9,645 nucleotides of DNA from an uncultured Clostridia bacterium. GTDB taxonomy: Bacteria > Bacillota > Clostridia > Oscillospirales > Acutalibacteraceae. The translations under genes and the position numbers were made by a program. Position 1 is the stretch's first letter, and the number at the start of each line of letters is the position of its first letter. The stretch covers positions 1 to 9,645 of the forward strand of contig CAMMKL010000063.1 in assembly GCA_946497265.1 (NCBI GenBank). Reading direction: 5' to 3'. Positions 1 through 6,559 of the stretch are shown here, piece after piece. The notes under the pieces were generated by a model. That model was not told the origin of the DNA. It was given only the letters and a program-made list of their open reading frames with translations, and did no database searches.

Positions 1-439
1 AATCACCGCCTGATAACAGCTTATACTCATCCACGCCAAGAACCGCCTTACATTGCAGCCCTTTTGCCGAAGTGGAAAGCAGTCCCCCTTCCATTCCGGC
101 GTCCCGCTGGATTTGAAGCAGCGCGTTTTGCGTATCCTCTGTGAAAACGCCGTCCGACGCATGGGGGTCGTACCCTTTGCAATATAATCCATATTGCAGC
201 AATTTCACCCTGTTGCCTTTGCTTCCGATCGCCAGCGGCGCTTCATCGCATTTCTGGGATGTCAGGTCGCCAAAAAATCCGGTAACGGAAGACATCCCAA
301 GCTCAATCTGCATCGCGGAAACCAAAGATTCCGAAGTACGGGTACCCGGAAGCCCCGTATCCGGAGCCTGGATGAAACCCGGTTTGCCCGCATAGGTGGC
401 ATTCAGCCACTCCTGCGCTTCTTTTACAATTGCTGACAT
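1..439 (-). CDS. Peptidoglycan-binding / DUF1906-like (glycoside hydrolase-like) protein, N-terminal part
   Basis: Translates without a stop from an ATG at 439-437 to the window edge (146 codons), so the C-terminus is missing. The start is backed by an AAAGGGG ribosome binding site 7 bases upstream. Two repeats resembling peptidoglycan-binding-like units are visible. The first covers roughly residues 5-60 (WLNATY near the start, a central SAMQIELG helix, then GFFGDLT). The second covers about 70-115 (IGSKGNRVKLLQYGLYCKGY followed by DGVFTEDTQNAL). This pattern resembles clostridial proteins in which such repeats precede a Rv2525c-like glycoside hydrolase-like DUF1906 domain. That domain would lie outside the window, so its presence is inference. 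No signal peptide is seen: the N-terminus MSAIVKEAQEWLN is hydrophilic, so export or release would need another route, such as lysis or a holin-like system. A LexA-type box lies upstream. Confidence 0.72.
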   Translation of the reverse strand, partial: MSAIVKEAQEWLNATYAGKPGFIQAPDTGLPGTRTSESLVSAMQIELGMSSVTGFFGDLTSQKCDEAPLAIGSKGNRVKLLQYGLYCKGYDPHASDGVFTEDTQNALLQIQRDAGMEGGLLSTSAKGLQCKAVLGVDEYKLLSGGD

Positions 440-482
440 TCAAATACCCCTTTCTAGATTCGTCCGGTAACGTCGGCTGGCC

Positions 483-500
483 ATTCCGCAAAACCGGAAT
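483..500 (-). other. Small hairpin in the leader of the 1-439 gene
   Basis: ATTCCG (483-488) and CGGAAT (495-500) form a perfect 6-bp stem with a 6-base loop, 44-61 bases upstream of the minus-strand start. If the gene is transcribed from the LexA-box region or the promoter candidate further up, this hairpin is in the 5' leader. No T-run follows it, so it is not a terminator; a role in mRNA stability is possible but unproven. Confidence 0.25.
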
Positions 501-515
501 AAAATAAGGTTCAAT

Positions 516-531
516 TAGAACATATGTTCTA
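516..531. promoter_or_regulatory. LexA (SOS) box candidate
   Basis: TAGAACATATGTTCTA is a perfect 16-bp palindrome whose core GAACATATGTTC fits the Gram-positive LexA/DinR consensus GAAC-N4-GTTC (Bacillus form CGAACRNRYGTTYG). It ends 77 bases upstream of the minus-strand gene at 1-439 and over 460 bases from the next plus-strand gene, so the leftward gene is the likely target. On the minus strand a TGGACA (-35-like) lies just upstream of the box and TCTAAT (-10-like) overlaps its end, but their spacing to each other is not canonical. Confidence 0.6.
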
Positions 532-597
532 TGTCCAGTTTATCATCCTCTTTTGATCCCGTCAATTCTTTTAGAAAATTAATAAAATTGAAATTGT

Positions 598-625
598 ATT
601 ATACTAAAATAAATTTATTTGTAAT
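598..625 (-). promoter_or_regulatory. Sigma-A-type promoter candidate in AT-rich stretch, leftward
   Basis: On the minus strand ATTACA (620-625) and a perfect TATAAT (598-603) are 16 bases apart. The spacer is largely a 14-bp AT-only palindrome, AAATAAATTTATTT (607-620). Transcription would start near 590 and read towards the gene at 439, placing the LexA box about 60-75 bases inside the transcript. The surrounding 541-665 stretch is very AT-rich, so chance matches are likely. Confidence 0.35.
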
Positions 626-720
626 CTGGGAATTTTAAAATAAAGAACTCTAAAATATATACCACGCTACCCGTTACAGATTATTCGCAAGGGTTTTTCA
701 AAAAGGATACACGCCCTTCA

Positions 721-748
721 TGGACTGCACACATTTGCCGGATATACT
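721..748 (+). promoter_or_regulatory. Promoter candidate for a short transcript
   Basis: TGGACT (721-726) and TATACT (743-748) are spaced by 16 bases. The -10 matches the TATACT used by three other promoter candidates in this window (948, 2754, and 6531 on the minus strand). Transcription would begin near 755. Confidence 0.35.
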
Positions 749-754
749 AAAGGC

Positions 755-899
755 ATGTTAAAGGAAAACACAAATTCCTTTGTACTCACTGGCGGTACAG
801 CAGATGCTAGAAAGCCAGACAAACAACAATCCCTACCCTGGGTTTTCATATCGTTTCCTTCTTTTTCCTTGCCGCCTTCCAGGGCGGCTTTTTCTTTTG
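755..899 (+). ncRNA. Possible small RNA or leader transcript ending in an intrinsic terminator
   Basis: A promoter candidate at 721-748 and an intrinsic terminator at 871-899 bracket about 145 bases without a convincing reading frame. The segment can fold: AAAGGAA (760-766) pairs with TTCCTTT (775-781), and CTGGC (789-793) pairs with GCCAG (814-818) around an inner AGC/GCT hairpin. A separate promoter for the response regulator lies beyond the terminator, so this unit need not be the operon's leader. I do not recognise it as 6S RNA, SRP RNA, a T-box or a known riboswitch. It could also be remnant sequence. Confidence 0.3.
871..899 (+). terminator. Intrinsic terminator
   Basis: GCCGCC (871-876) pairs with GGCGGC (883-888) across a six-base loop and is followed at once by a T-rich run TTTTTCTTTT. 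It reads rightwards, with no protein gene upstream of it on the plus strand, so it probably ends a short transcript. Confidence 0.65.
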
Positions 900-924
900 T
901 ATTTTTCCGAATGGCCGCTCCGGC

Positions 925-953
925 TTGTTCCTTTTGGGCTGGTGCGGTATACT
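925..953 (+). promoter_or_regulatory. Promoter of the response regulator / kinase genes
   Basis: TTGTTC (925-930) and TATACT (948-953) are separated by exactly 17 bases. Transcription would start near 960, leaving a leader of about 36 bases with an AGGGGG ribosome binding site (983-988) 7 bases before the ATG at 996. Confidence 0.55.
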
Positions 954-995
954 AAGGGTAACTGTCTGGATAAAGGCGAAAAAGGGGGCCTTCGA

Positions 996-1670
996 ATGTA
1001 TAAAATTTTGATTGTGGAGGACGACATGGTAATTGCCGGTTCCCTGCAAAAATTCCTGAACGGCTGGGGATTCTGTACGCAGGCCGTCACGGAATTCGAC
1101 CGGGTGCTCGAAACCTTTCTGAAACTGGAGCCGCATCTGGTGCTTCTGGATATTTCCCTGCCCTTTTACAACGGCTATCATTGGTGCCGGGAGATCCGCC
1201 AAGTCTCCAAAACGCCGATCCTGTTCCTCTCTTCGGCGGACGACAATATGAACATCGTCATGGCGATGAACCTGGGTGGCGACGATTTTATCGCCAAGCC
1301 GTTTGACCTCAACGTGTTGGTGGCTAAAATACAGGCCCTGCTGCGGCGCGCTTATTCCTTCGCCGGCAGCGCCAATCTCCTGGAACACAAAGGCGCTATC
1401 CTCAATTTAGGCGACGGCACGCTGTGGTATCAGGACCGGAAAGCCGAGCTTACCCGAAACGAGTTGAAAATCCTCCAATTTTTGATGGAAAACAAAGGGA
1501 AAACCATTTCGCGCGAAACCATTATGAAGCGGCTGTGGGAAGACGAAAGCTTTATTGACGACAATACCCTGACGGTCAACGTCACCCGGCTCAGGAAAAA
1601 GCTGGACGGGCTGGGGCTTCATAACTACATCGTGACCAAAAAAGGGCTTGGATATCTGGTGGAGGGCTAA
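996..1670 (+). CDS. OmpR/BceR-type response regulator
   Basis: A 224-residue two-component response regulator. The receiver domain (about 1-115) has the acidic pair E8-D9-D10, the phosphoacceptor D52 in LLDISLP, and the conserved lysine K101 in IAKPF. A winged-helix DNA-binding domain of the OmpR type follows (about 130-224), including LTRNELKILQFL and the recognition region DDNTLTVNVTRLRKKL, which is typical of BceR-like regulators. The frame stays open further upstream to 780, but MYKILIVEDD is the classic N-terminus of the family and has a ribosome binding site, so the ATG at 996 is chosen. The stop codon abuts the kinase start. Together with the next three genes it forms a cell-envelope-stress / antimicrobial-peptide resistance module. 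It probably binds the direct repeats in front of the transporter genes (2692-2722). Confidence 0.92.
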   Translation: MYKILIVEDDMVIAGSLQKFLNGWGFCTQAVTEFDRVLETFLKLEPHLVLLDISLPFYNGYHWCREIRQVSKTPILFLSSADDNMNIVMAMNLGGDDFIAKPFDLNVLVAKIQALLRRAYSFAGSANLLEHKGAILNLGDGTLWYQDRKAELTRNELKILQFLMENKGKTISRETIMKRLWEDESFIDDNTLTVNVTRLRKKLDGLGLHNYIVTKKGLGYLVEG

Positions 1671-2678
1671 ATGAAACCGTCTTTCTTTTTTGCTTATCTC
1701 AAAAGCCGCGCCAAACGATTCGGCGCGTTTGTTTCTTTTATCCTCCTGTTTGCATCGGTATCCCTTTTGTACCGTCTGCCGGCAGAGCCGTTGGGGTACG
1801 CTTTGCTGCTGGCCGCTGTGCTCGCCCTCCTGTATGCAGGAGCCGATTGTTACGCCTGCTATCAAAAGCACCGCAGGCTATCGGAAACTCTGTCCACCCT
1901 GGAAGCAGGGCTCCATTCCCTGCCTTTGCCCAAAGATCTTGTGGAAGGGGATTATCAGAAGCTCCTCTATTCCCTATCGGAACGCACCCGGGAACTATCC
2001 TCCCAAATGGACGCCCGCCAGTCGGAGATGACCGAATATTACACCTTGTGGGCACACCAGATCAAAACCCCCATTGCCGCCATGCACCTATTGCTTCAGG
2101 AAGAGATCCCCGCCGGCATCCGGGAGGAATTGGAGCAGCAGCTCTTTCTGATCGAACAATATGTGGGGATGGTGCTGCATTACCTCCGTTTAGAGAGCAT
2201 TTCTTCCGATCTTTGCCTGTGCGAGTGCGACCTTTCCCGAATGGTGCGCCGGACGGTCAAAAAGTATTCCATTGTTTTTATCCATAAAAAAATCCAGGTA
2301 AAACTCGGAAACCTGGAAGGCAAAGTGCTTACCGACGAAAAATGGCTTACCTTTGTGCTGGAACAGTTGCTGTCCAACGCCTTGAAATACACCCCGTCCG
2401 GCGGGGTTGTTTCCATCTTTCTGGAGCCGGGACGGGAGCAAACCCTGGTGATACGGGACACGGGCATCGGCATCCGCGCGGAAGACCTCCCACGTATTTT
2501 CGAACGAGGCTTTACCGGCTATAACGGCCGGATGGATCAGAAATCGACCGGCATCGGCCTTTACCTGAGCCGCAAAATCCTAACAAAACTTCACCACACC
2601 ATCGCCATCACCTCACAGCCCAATGAGGGCGCCACGGTGCGTCTGGGGCTTTCCCACGACAAACTGGAACCGGTTTGA
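1671..2678 (+). CDS. BceS-type intramembrane-sensing histidine kinase
   Basis: A 335-residue membrane histidine kinase. Two hydrophobic segments (about 17-35 and 42-60) are joined by a short outside turn of only a few residues. The kinase therefore has no sensor domain of its own, the hallmark of kinases that depend on a partner BceAB transporter for signal detection. The DHp domain has the phosphoacceptor H129 in LWAHQIKTPIAAM. The ATPase domain has the N-box (LLSNALKYTP, N236), the DTGIGI box (D263) and the STGIGL box (294-296). The ATG directly follows the regulator's TAA; a GGAGGG four bases upstream, inside the regulator's last codons, provides the ribosome binding site, so the two are translationally coupled. 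The length matches BceS-type kinases (about 330-340). Confidence 0.92.
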   Translation: MKPSFFFAYLKSRAKRFGAFVSFILLFASVSLLYRLPAEPLGYALLLAAVLALLYAGADCYACYQKHRRLSETLSTLEAGLHSLPLPKDLVEGDYQKLLYSLSERTRELSSQMDARQSEMTEYYTLWAHQIKTPIAAMHLLLQEEIPAGIREELEQQLFLIEQYVGMVLHYLRLESISSDLCLCECDLSRMVRRTVKKYSIVFIHKKIQVKLGNLEGKVLTDEKWLTFVLEQLLSNALKYTPSGGVVSIFLEPGREQTLVIRDTGIGIRAEDLPRIFERGFTGYNGRMDQKSTGIGLYLSRKILTKLHHTIAITSQPNEGATVRLGLSHDKLEPV

Positions 2679-2691
2679 ACCCACCCTTTCA

Positions 2692-2722
2692 AAACTGTAA
2701 GGTTGCTGCGCAAACTGTAAGG
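2692..2722 (+). promoter_or_regulatory. Direct-repeat operator, probable response-regulator binding site
   Basis: The 11-mer AAACTGTAAGG occurs twice, at 2692-2702 and 2712-2722, exactly 20 bp apart (about two helical turns). A partial inverted copy CCTTAC lies at 2740-2745. This arrangement directly upstream of a promoter with a poor -35 is what an OmpR-family activator usually needs. The BceR-type regulator encoded 1 kb upstream is the obvious candidate. Seen: the repeats. Inferred: the binding protein. Confidence 0.55.
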
Positions 2723-2730
2723 AAAATCGA

Positions 2731-2759
2731 TGGTAACAACCTTACGTTTTCTTTATACT
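2731..2759 (+). promoter_or_regulatory. Activator-dependent promoter of the ABC transporter genes
   Basis: TATACT at 2754-2759 is a good -10, while the sequence 17 bases upstream (TGGTAA, 2731-2736) is a poor -35. The direct repeats end 8 bases before it, consistent with activation by the adjacent regulator. Transcription would start near 2766, about 50 bases before the ATG at 2819. Confidence 0.5.
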
Positions 2760-2769
2760 GGTATCGTAA

Positions 2770-2798
2770 CCGGCGAAAAATCGCCAAGCCGGATTTTT
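2770..2798 (+). promoter_or_regulatory. Leader hairpins ahead of the ATPase gene
   Basis: GGCGA (2772-2776) can pair with TCGCC (2781-2785) around an AAAA loop. Alternatively CCGGC (2770-2774) can pair with GCCGG (2788-2792), which is followed by ATTTTT. The two share bases and exclude each other, giving a weak attenuator-like look at the very start of the transporter mRNA. The longer-loop stem is only 5 bp, so a simple 5' stabilising hairpin is equally possible. Confidence 0.25.
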
Positions 2799-2818
2799 CA
2801 ATACCAGGAGGAACCCAT

Positions 2819-3586
2819 ATGACGCTTTTGGAAGTCAAAAACCTAAAAAAAATATATACCACCCGCTTCGGCGGCAACCAAGTGCAAGCCCTGAGCAACG
2901 TCTCGTTTTCCGTGGAGGAAGGCGAATACGTCGCCATCATGGGGGAGTCCGGATCGGGAAAAACCACCCTGTTAAACATCCTTGCATCCCTTGATAAGCC
3001 TACCAGCGGCGAAATCCTGCTCGACGGCAAAAACATTTTGAACATCCGGGAACGCGATCTGGCCGCCTTCCGGCGCGACCAACTGGGGTTCGTCTTCCAG
3101 GATTTTAATCTGCTGGATACCTTTTCCTTAAAAGATAACATCTTTCTGCCCCTGGTGCTCTCCCGCACTCCCTATCAGGAAATGGAAAATCGCTTAGCCC
3201 CCATCGCCCAAAAGCTGGAAATCAGCGAGCTGCTCCATAAGTTCCCCTATGAGGTTTCGGGGGGCCAGAAACAACGCGCCGCCGTGGCCCGCGCCCTGAT
3301 AACCCACCCCAGGCTGGTACTGGCGGACGAGCCCACCGGAGCGCTGGATTCCAAGGCTTCCGCCCATCTGCTCCGGCTTTTTTCCGAAATCAACCGCGGC
3401 GGCCAGACCGTCCTCATGGTCACCCACAGTACCATGGCGGCCAGCCATGCGGGCCGGATTCTCTTCATCAAGGACGGCGAAGTCTTCCATCAGCTCTACC
3501 GGGGCGGGATGAGCAACGAGGAACTATACCAAAAAATTTCCGACGCTTTGACCCTGCTTTCTTCGGGAGGTGCGGGCAATGAGTAA
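2819..3586 (+). CDS. BceA-type ABC transporter ATP-binding protein
   Basis: A 255-residue ATPase subunit of a BceAB (peptide-7 exporter / macrolide exporter-like family) transporter. All motifs are intact: Walker A GESGSGKTT (42-50), Q-loop Q94 in FVFQDFNLLD, signature VSGGQKQR (146-153), Walker B VLADEP with catalytic E171, D-loop ALDS, and H-loop H203 in VTHST. FQDFNLLDTFS is typical of BceA proteins. The frame is open back to the kinase stop, but MTLLEVKNLKK with AGGAGG (2806-2811) seven bases before the ATG fixes the start. It overlaps the permease gene by 8 bases. With the permease it would remove or protect against cell-wall-active peptides such as bacitracin or lantibiotics; the actual substrate cannot be read from sequence. 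Confidence 0.93.
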   Translation: MTLLEVKNLKKIYTTRFGGNQVQALSNVSFSVEEGEYVAIMGESGSGKTTLLNILASLDKPTSGEILLDGKNILNIRERDLAAFRRDQLGFVFQDFNLLDTFSLKDNIFLPLVLSRTPYQEMENRLAPIAQKLEISELLHKFPYEVSGGQKQRAAVARALITHPRLVLADEPTGALDSKASAHLLRLFSEINRGGQTVLMVTHSTMAASHAGRILFIKDGEVFHQLYRGGMSNEELYQKISDALTLLSSGGAGNE

Positions 3587-5549
3587 ACTGTTTTATACCC
3601 GCCTGGCCTTTACCAACCTGCGCAAAAACAAAAGCACGTATTTCCCCTATCTCCTCTCCAGCGTCGTCATCATCTCGATGTTCTACATCATCCAGTCGCT
3701 CTATTACGCTGCTACGGATGCAGAATTTTACGGCGCCGGTACAATGGGCAGCGTTCTGGAACTGGGAAGCTATGTTGTGGGACTCTTCGCCGTACTGCTC
3801 CTTTTTTATACCAACGGTTTTTTGATCAAGCGCCGAAAAAAAGAGCTGGGGCTTTACAGCATCCTGGGCATGGAAAAACGGCATATCGCCCGCCTGCTCC
3901 TTTGTGAAACGTTTCTCACCACCCTAATAAGCCTAATGCTCGGCCTGGCGCTTGGGCTGCTCCTTAGCAAACTCATGTTCCTGCTTCTAAACAATATCAC
4001 ACAGTTTAGCATCCAGATTACCTTTCAAGTTTCCCTGCCCCCTATGTTAAACACCGTCCTTCTCTTTCTCGTTATTTTCCTGTTGACCTTACTTTATAAC
4101 CTAAGGCACATCCACATCTCAAACCCCATTACCCTGCTGCAAAGCAGCCGTCAGGGGGAAAAAGAACCCAAAACCAAGTGGCCCCTAGCCCTGTTCGGCC
4201 TTCTTTGTATAGCGGGCGGCTATACCATCACCCTGCTGGTACAGACCCCTTTTGAGGCGGTCGCCCTGTTTTTCGCGGCAGCCATTTTGGTGATCCTGGG
4301 CACCTATTCCCTGTTTACTGCGGGCAGCATCGCCCTGCTCAAATTCCTGCGCAGCCGGAAAAAATTCTATTACAATCCCCGCAATTTCATCTCGGTTTCC
4401 GGCATGATTTACCGCATGAAACAACACGCCGCAGGGCTTGCCAGCATCTGCATATTAAGTACCGCCGTACTGGTCATCCTCTCTTCGACCGTCTCCCTAT
4501 ACGCAGGCCAGCAGGAAATCCTGGGCCACCGTTATCCCCGCGACATCGTCACCCAATCCGCCTACAGCGAGGGGGTAGAGTTAAAAATACAGCAAGCCTC
4601 AAACGAAACTGCACAGATGTACTCTTTGGAGGTTTATAACGCAGTCTCCTTTCGAAGCCTCTCCTTTGTAGCAGCGAAGGAAGGCGGCGTTATGAATACC
4701 GAACCGAAAGAAGGTTCTATTTCCGCCTCTCAGATTTATGAGGTAGTCCTGTTCCCTGTGGAGGATTACAACCGGGCAACCGGGCAGGCGCTCACGCTCT
4801 TACCCGGGGAAGTCTTCCTTTATACCAAGCTTTCCCCCTGGAACGAAAGCTCCATACAGCTTGGAAACCAAACCCTTGTGGTGCGGGGAAGCTTACCGGA
4901 GGCCGCCCCCATTCAAAGCTCGCAGCTTTCCCAGGTGATACAGGTGGCCGTGCCGGATCTGTATACCCTGCAAACCATCCTTAATGCTTTTCCGGAAGCG
5001 GAAGGTATCCGTTATACGTATGACTTCGACCTGGAAGGCTTTGAAGAAGAGATACGGGCGTTTTGTTCCGATTTTCCAAACGCCATGGCCGACGCGGGCT
5101 GCGATTTGATCCAGGCAGACAATGTGTACGACGGGCAACAGGATTTCCTCACAACCTTTGGCACGCTGTTTTTCATCGGCCTCTTTTTGGGCGTTTTGTT
5201 TACCATGGCAACCGTTTTGATCATTTACTACAAGCAGGTTTCTGAAGGGTACGACGACCGAGAGCGTTTCGAAATCATGCAAAAGGTGGGGCTCAGCCAC
5301 CAGGAGGTAAAAAAGACGATCCACAAGCAGATCCTGCTGGTCTTTTTCCTCCCGTTACTGATTGCCGTCGTGCATATCGCGGTGGCGTTCCACGTGATTT
5401 CAATGCTTTTAATGGCTTTCGGCCTTCTGAACACCAACCTATTCTTCCTTTGTACTTTGGGAACCATCCTGGTATTCGCCCTGGCCTACGTCCTTGTTTA
5501 TGCGATGACCGCCAGGACCTATTACCGCCTTGTGCAAAGAAAAAACTGA
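3579..5549 (+). CDS. BceB-type ABC transporter permease
   Basis: A 656-residue membrane protein with the architecture specific to BceB permeases. About ten hydrophobic segments are visible (roughly 23-45, 60-82, 107-137, 155-175, 203-222, 226-256, 284-308, 524-551, 583-610, 618-643). A large, mostly hydrophilic extracellular domain of about 215 residues (309-523) lies between segments 7 and 8; in this family it takes part in detecting the peptide or its lipid II-cycle target. FtsX-like features include IKRRKKELGLYSILGM after segment 2 and RFEIMQKVGLS after segment 8, cytoplasmic coupling regions. The ATG at 3579 is preferred over a GTG at 3570 because GGGAGG (3565-3570) sits 8 bases before it; it lies within the last codons of the ATPase gene. 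It should form the sensor complex with the kinase encoded upstream. Confidence 0.93.
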   Translation: MSKLFYTRLAFTNLRKNKSTYFPYLLSSVVIISMFYIIQSLYYAATDAEFYGAGTMGSVLELGSYVVGLFAVLLLFYTNGFLIKRRKKELGLYSILGMEKRHIARLLLCETFLTTLISLMLGLALGLLLSKLMFLLLNNITQFSIQITFQVSLPPMLNTVLLFLVIFLLTLLYNLRHIHISNPITLLQSSRQGEKEPKTKWPLALFGLLCIAGGYTITLLVQTPFEAVALFFAAAILVILGTYSLFTAGSIALLKFLRSRKKFYYNPRNFISVSGMIYRMKQHAAGLASICILSTAVLVILSSTVSLYAGQQEILGHRYPRDIVTQSAYSEGVELKIQQASNETAQMYSLEVYNAVSFRSLSFVAAKEGGVMNTEPKEGSISASQIYEVVLFPVEDYNRATGQALTLLPGEVFLYTKLSPWNESSIQLGNQTLVVRGSLPEAAPIQSSQLSQVIQVAVPDLYTLQTILNAFPEAEGIRYTYDFDLEGFEEEIRAFCSDFPNAMADAGCDLIQADNVYDGQQDFLTTFGTLFFIGLFLGVLFTMATVLIIYYKQVSEGYDDRERFEIMQKVGLSHQEVKKTIHKQILLVFFLPLLIAVVHIAVAFHVISMLLMAFGLLNTNLFFLCTLGTILVFALAYVLVYAMTARTYYRLVQRKN

Positions 5550-5575
5550 TTACGACATTTCTTCCTAATAAACAG

Positions 5576-5614
5576 AAGCAGCAAGGGTACGCAGACTGCG
5601 TACCCTTGCTGCTT
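5576..5614. terminator. Perfect long hairpin between convergent genes, probable bidirectional terminator
   Basis: A 19-base arm (5576-5594) is matched exactly by its reverse complement (5596-5614) with one base between them, so the real loop will be 3-5 bases. It lies 26 bases after the permease stop and 25 bases beyond the stop of the convergent regulator gene. On the plus strand the nearest T-run (5629-5633) is 15 bases away, which is poor. On the minus strand TGTTTATT follows at once, so it probably works better for the regulator transcript. Confidence 0.6.
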
Positions 5615-5639
5615 GTGCCGTACGATAATTTTTAATCAA

Positions 5640-6500
5640 TTAGTTGACCGCGTTAATGCCATACCGCTTTGGCGAGATCCCCACCGCCTTGGTAAACGCC
5701 TTGATAAAGTTTGTGTAATCGTTAAACCCGCTTTTTTCGCAGGCGTCCGCGGCGCTGCAGCCGCTTGCAAGCAAGGTCTTAGCAATGCTGATCCGGCGGG
5801 CCGAAAGGTATTTATTGATCGTCGTCCCGGTCTCCGCTTTAAACAGACGGCAAACGTAGGATTCGCTCAGAAAGAATCGTTCGGCAATGGAGGATATGCT
5901 GATCTTCTGGGCGATATTTTCATTGATATAATTCAGGATATCTCCCACCAGCTCGTTATAGTGGTATTTCTGCGAAGGCTGTGCGGCGGGGTCATGCTTT
6001 TGAAACTGGCTGTTGATCATCACCATCAGTTCCAAAAAAGCGGCGTTTTCAATCACATCGGCGCCGTACCCGGTTGTACTGGTTATTTTATGGGCAAGAT
6101 AAATCAGGCGGTTCTGCGACTCTTTGTCCAGGCGAAGGCGATGGCTGTAATCGTCTTCCCGATACAAAAAGCAATGGCTAAGATCGGTTTGCTCTGTGGA
6201 AAGTTTCTCCAAAAAATCCGGATGGATGGAAAACACGATGCGGTCGTGTACCACGTCGTCGCGCTGGGATAGATAGTGGCTTTCGTATTGATTGATGATA
6301 AACAAATCCCCCGGCTCGATGTCATAGCATTTGTCCCCGATAAAAAACTGTTTGCCCCCGCTGATGGAGTAGTAGATTTCATGACAGCTATGGATGTGCA
6401 TTTCCATGGTTTTTTCTTCACTGTGCAAATAGGCCACGGTAAATCGCTTGGACTGCAAACATTCGTCCACCGACTCTTTACAGGCGGTAAATTCTCTCAA
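5640..6500 (-). CDS. AraC-family transcriptional regulator with cupin sensor domain
   Basis: A 286-residue regulator. The N-terminal cupin-like AraC ligand-binding domain (about 15-110) shows MHIHSCHEIYYSISG (34-48, with H35, H37 and H40) and the YDIEPGDLFIIN strand pair. The C-terminal region (about 182-282) has the two helix-turn-helix units of the AraC/XylS family: ISISSIAERFFLSESYVCRLFK and, after a linking helix, the GFNDYTNFIKAFTKAVGISPKRY signature. Start choice: an ATG at 6521 would lie only about 3 bases after the predicted transcription start and has no ribosome binding site, whereas the TTG at 6500 has GGAGAGG five bases upstream, so TTG is preferred. It is divergent from kduD and probably senses a uronate-derived sugar acid to regulate that operon; the ligand is inference. 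Confidence 0.85.
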   Translation of the reverse strand: MREFTACKESVDECLQSKRFTVAYLHSEEKTMEMHIHSCHEIYYSISGGKQFFIGDKCYDIEPGDLFIINQYESHYLSQRDDVVHDRIVFSIHPDFLEKLSTEQTDLSHCFLYREDDYSHRLRLDKESQNRLIYLAHKITSTTGYGADVIENAAFLELMVMINSQFQKHDPAAQPSQKYHYNELVGDILNYINENIAQKISISSIAERFFLSESYVCRLFKAETGTTINKYLSARRISIAKTLLASGCSAADACEKSGFNDYTNFIKAFTKAVGISPKRYGINAVN

Positions 6501-6530
6501 AAAATCCTCTCCTTTCGCCATTTTTCTTTT

Positions 6531-6559
6531 AGTATAGGCGATCATGTCAATATTTGCAA
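6531..6559 (-). promoter_or_regulatory. Promoter of the AraC-family regulator gene
   Basis: On the minus strand TTGCAA (6554-6559) and TATACT (6531-6536) are 17 bases apart. Transcription would begin near 6524. The -35 lies inside the first copy of the direct repeat described at 6553-6598, so the regulator could repress its own gene by binding there. Confidence 0.5.

Noticed and set aside
755..870. Known riboswitch, T-box, 6S or SRP RNA
   Set aside because: None of the core sequence motifs I know for these classes is present; kept only as an unclassified candidate transcript.
780..995. N-terminal extension of the response regulator to an ATG at 780
   Set aside because: The extension crosses an intrinsic terminator and a promoter and has no family resemblance; the ATG at 996 has a ribosome binding site and the canonical receiver N-terminus.
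2675..2818. Extended start of the BceA-type ATPase at 2675
   Set aside because: The region holds the direct repeats, promoter and leader; AGGAGG seven bases before 2819 and the standard ATPase N-terminus decide the start.
5613..6272. 219-residue plus-strand open frame
   Set aside because: It lies antisense to the AraC-family regulator, has no ribosome binding site and resembles no protein family; it is a shadow of the real gene.
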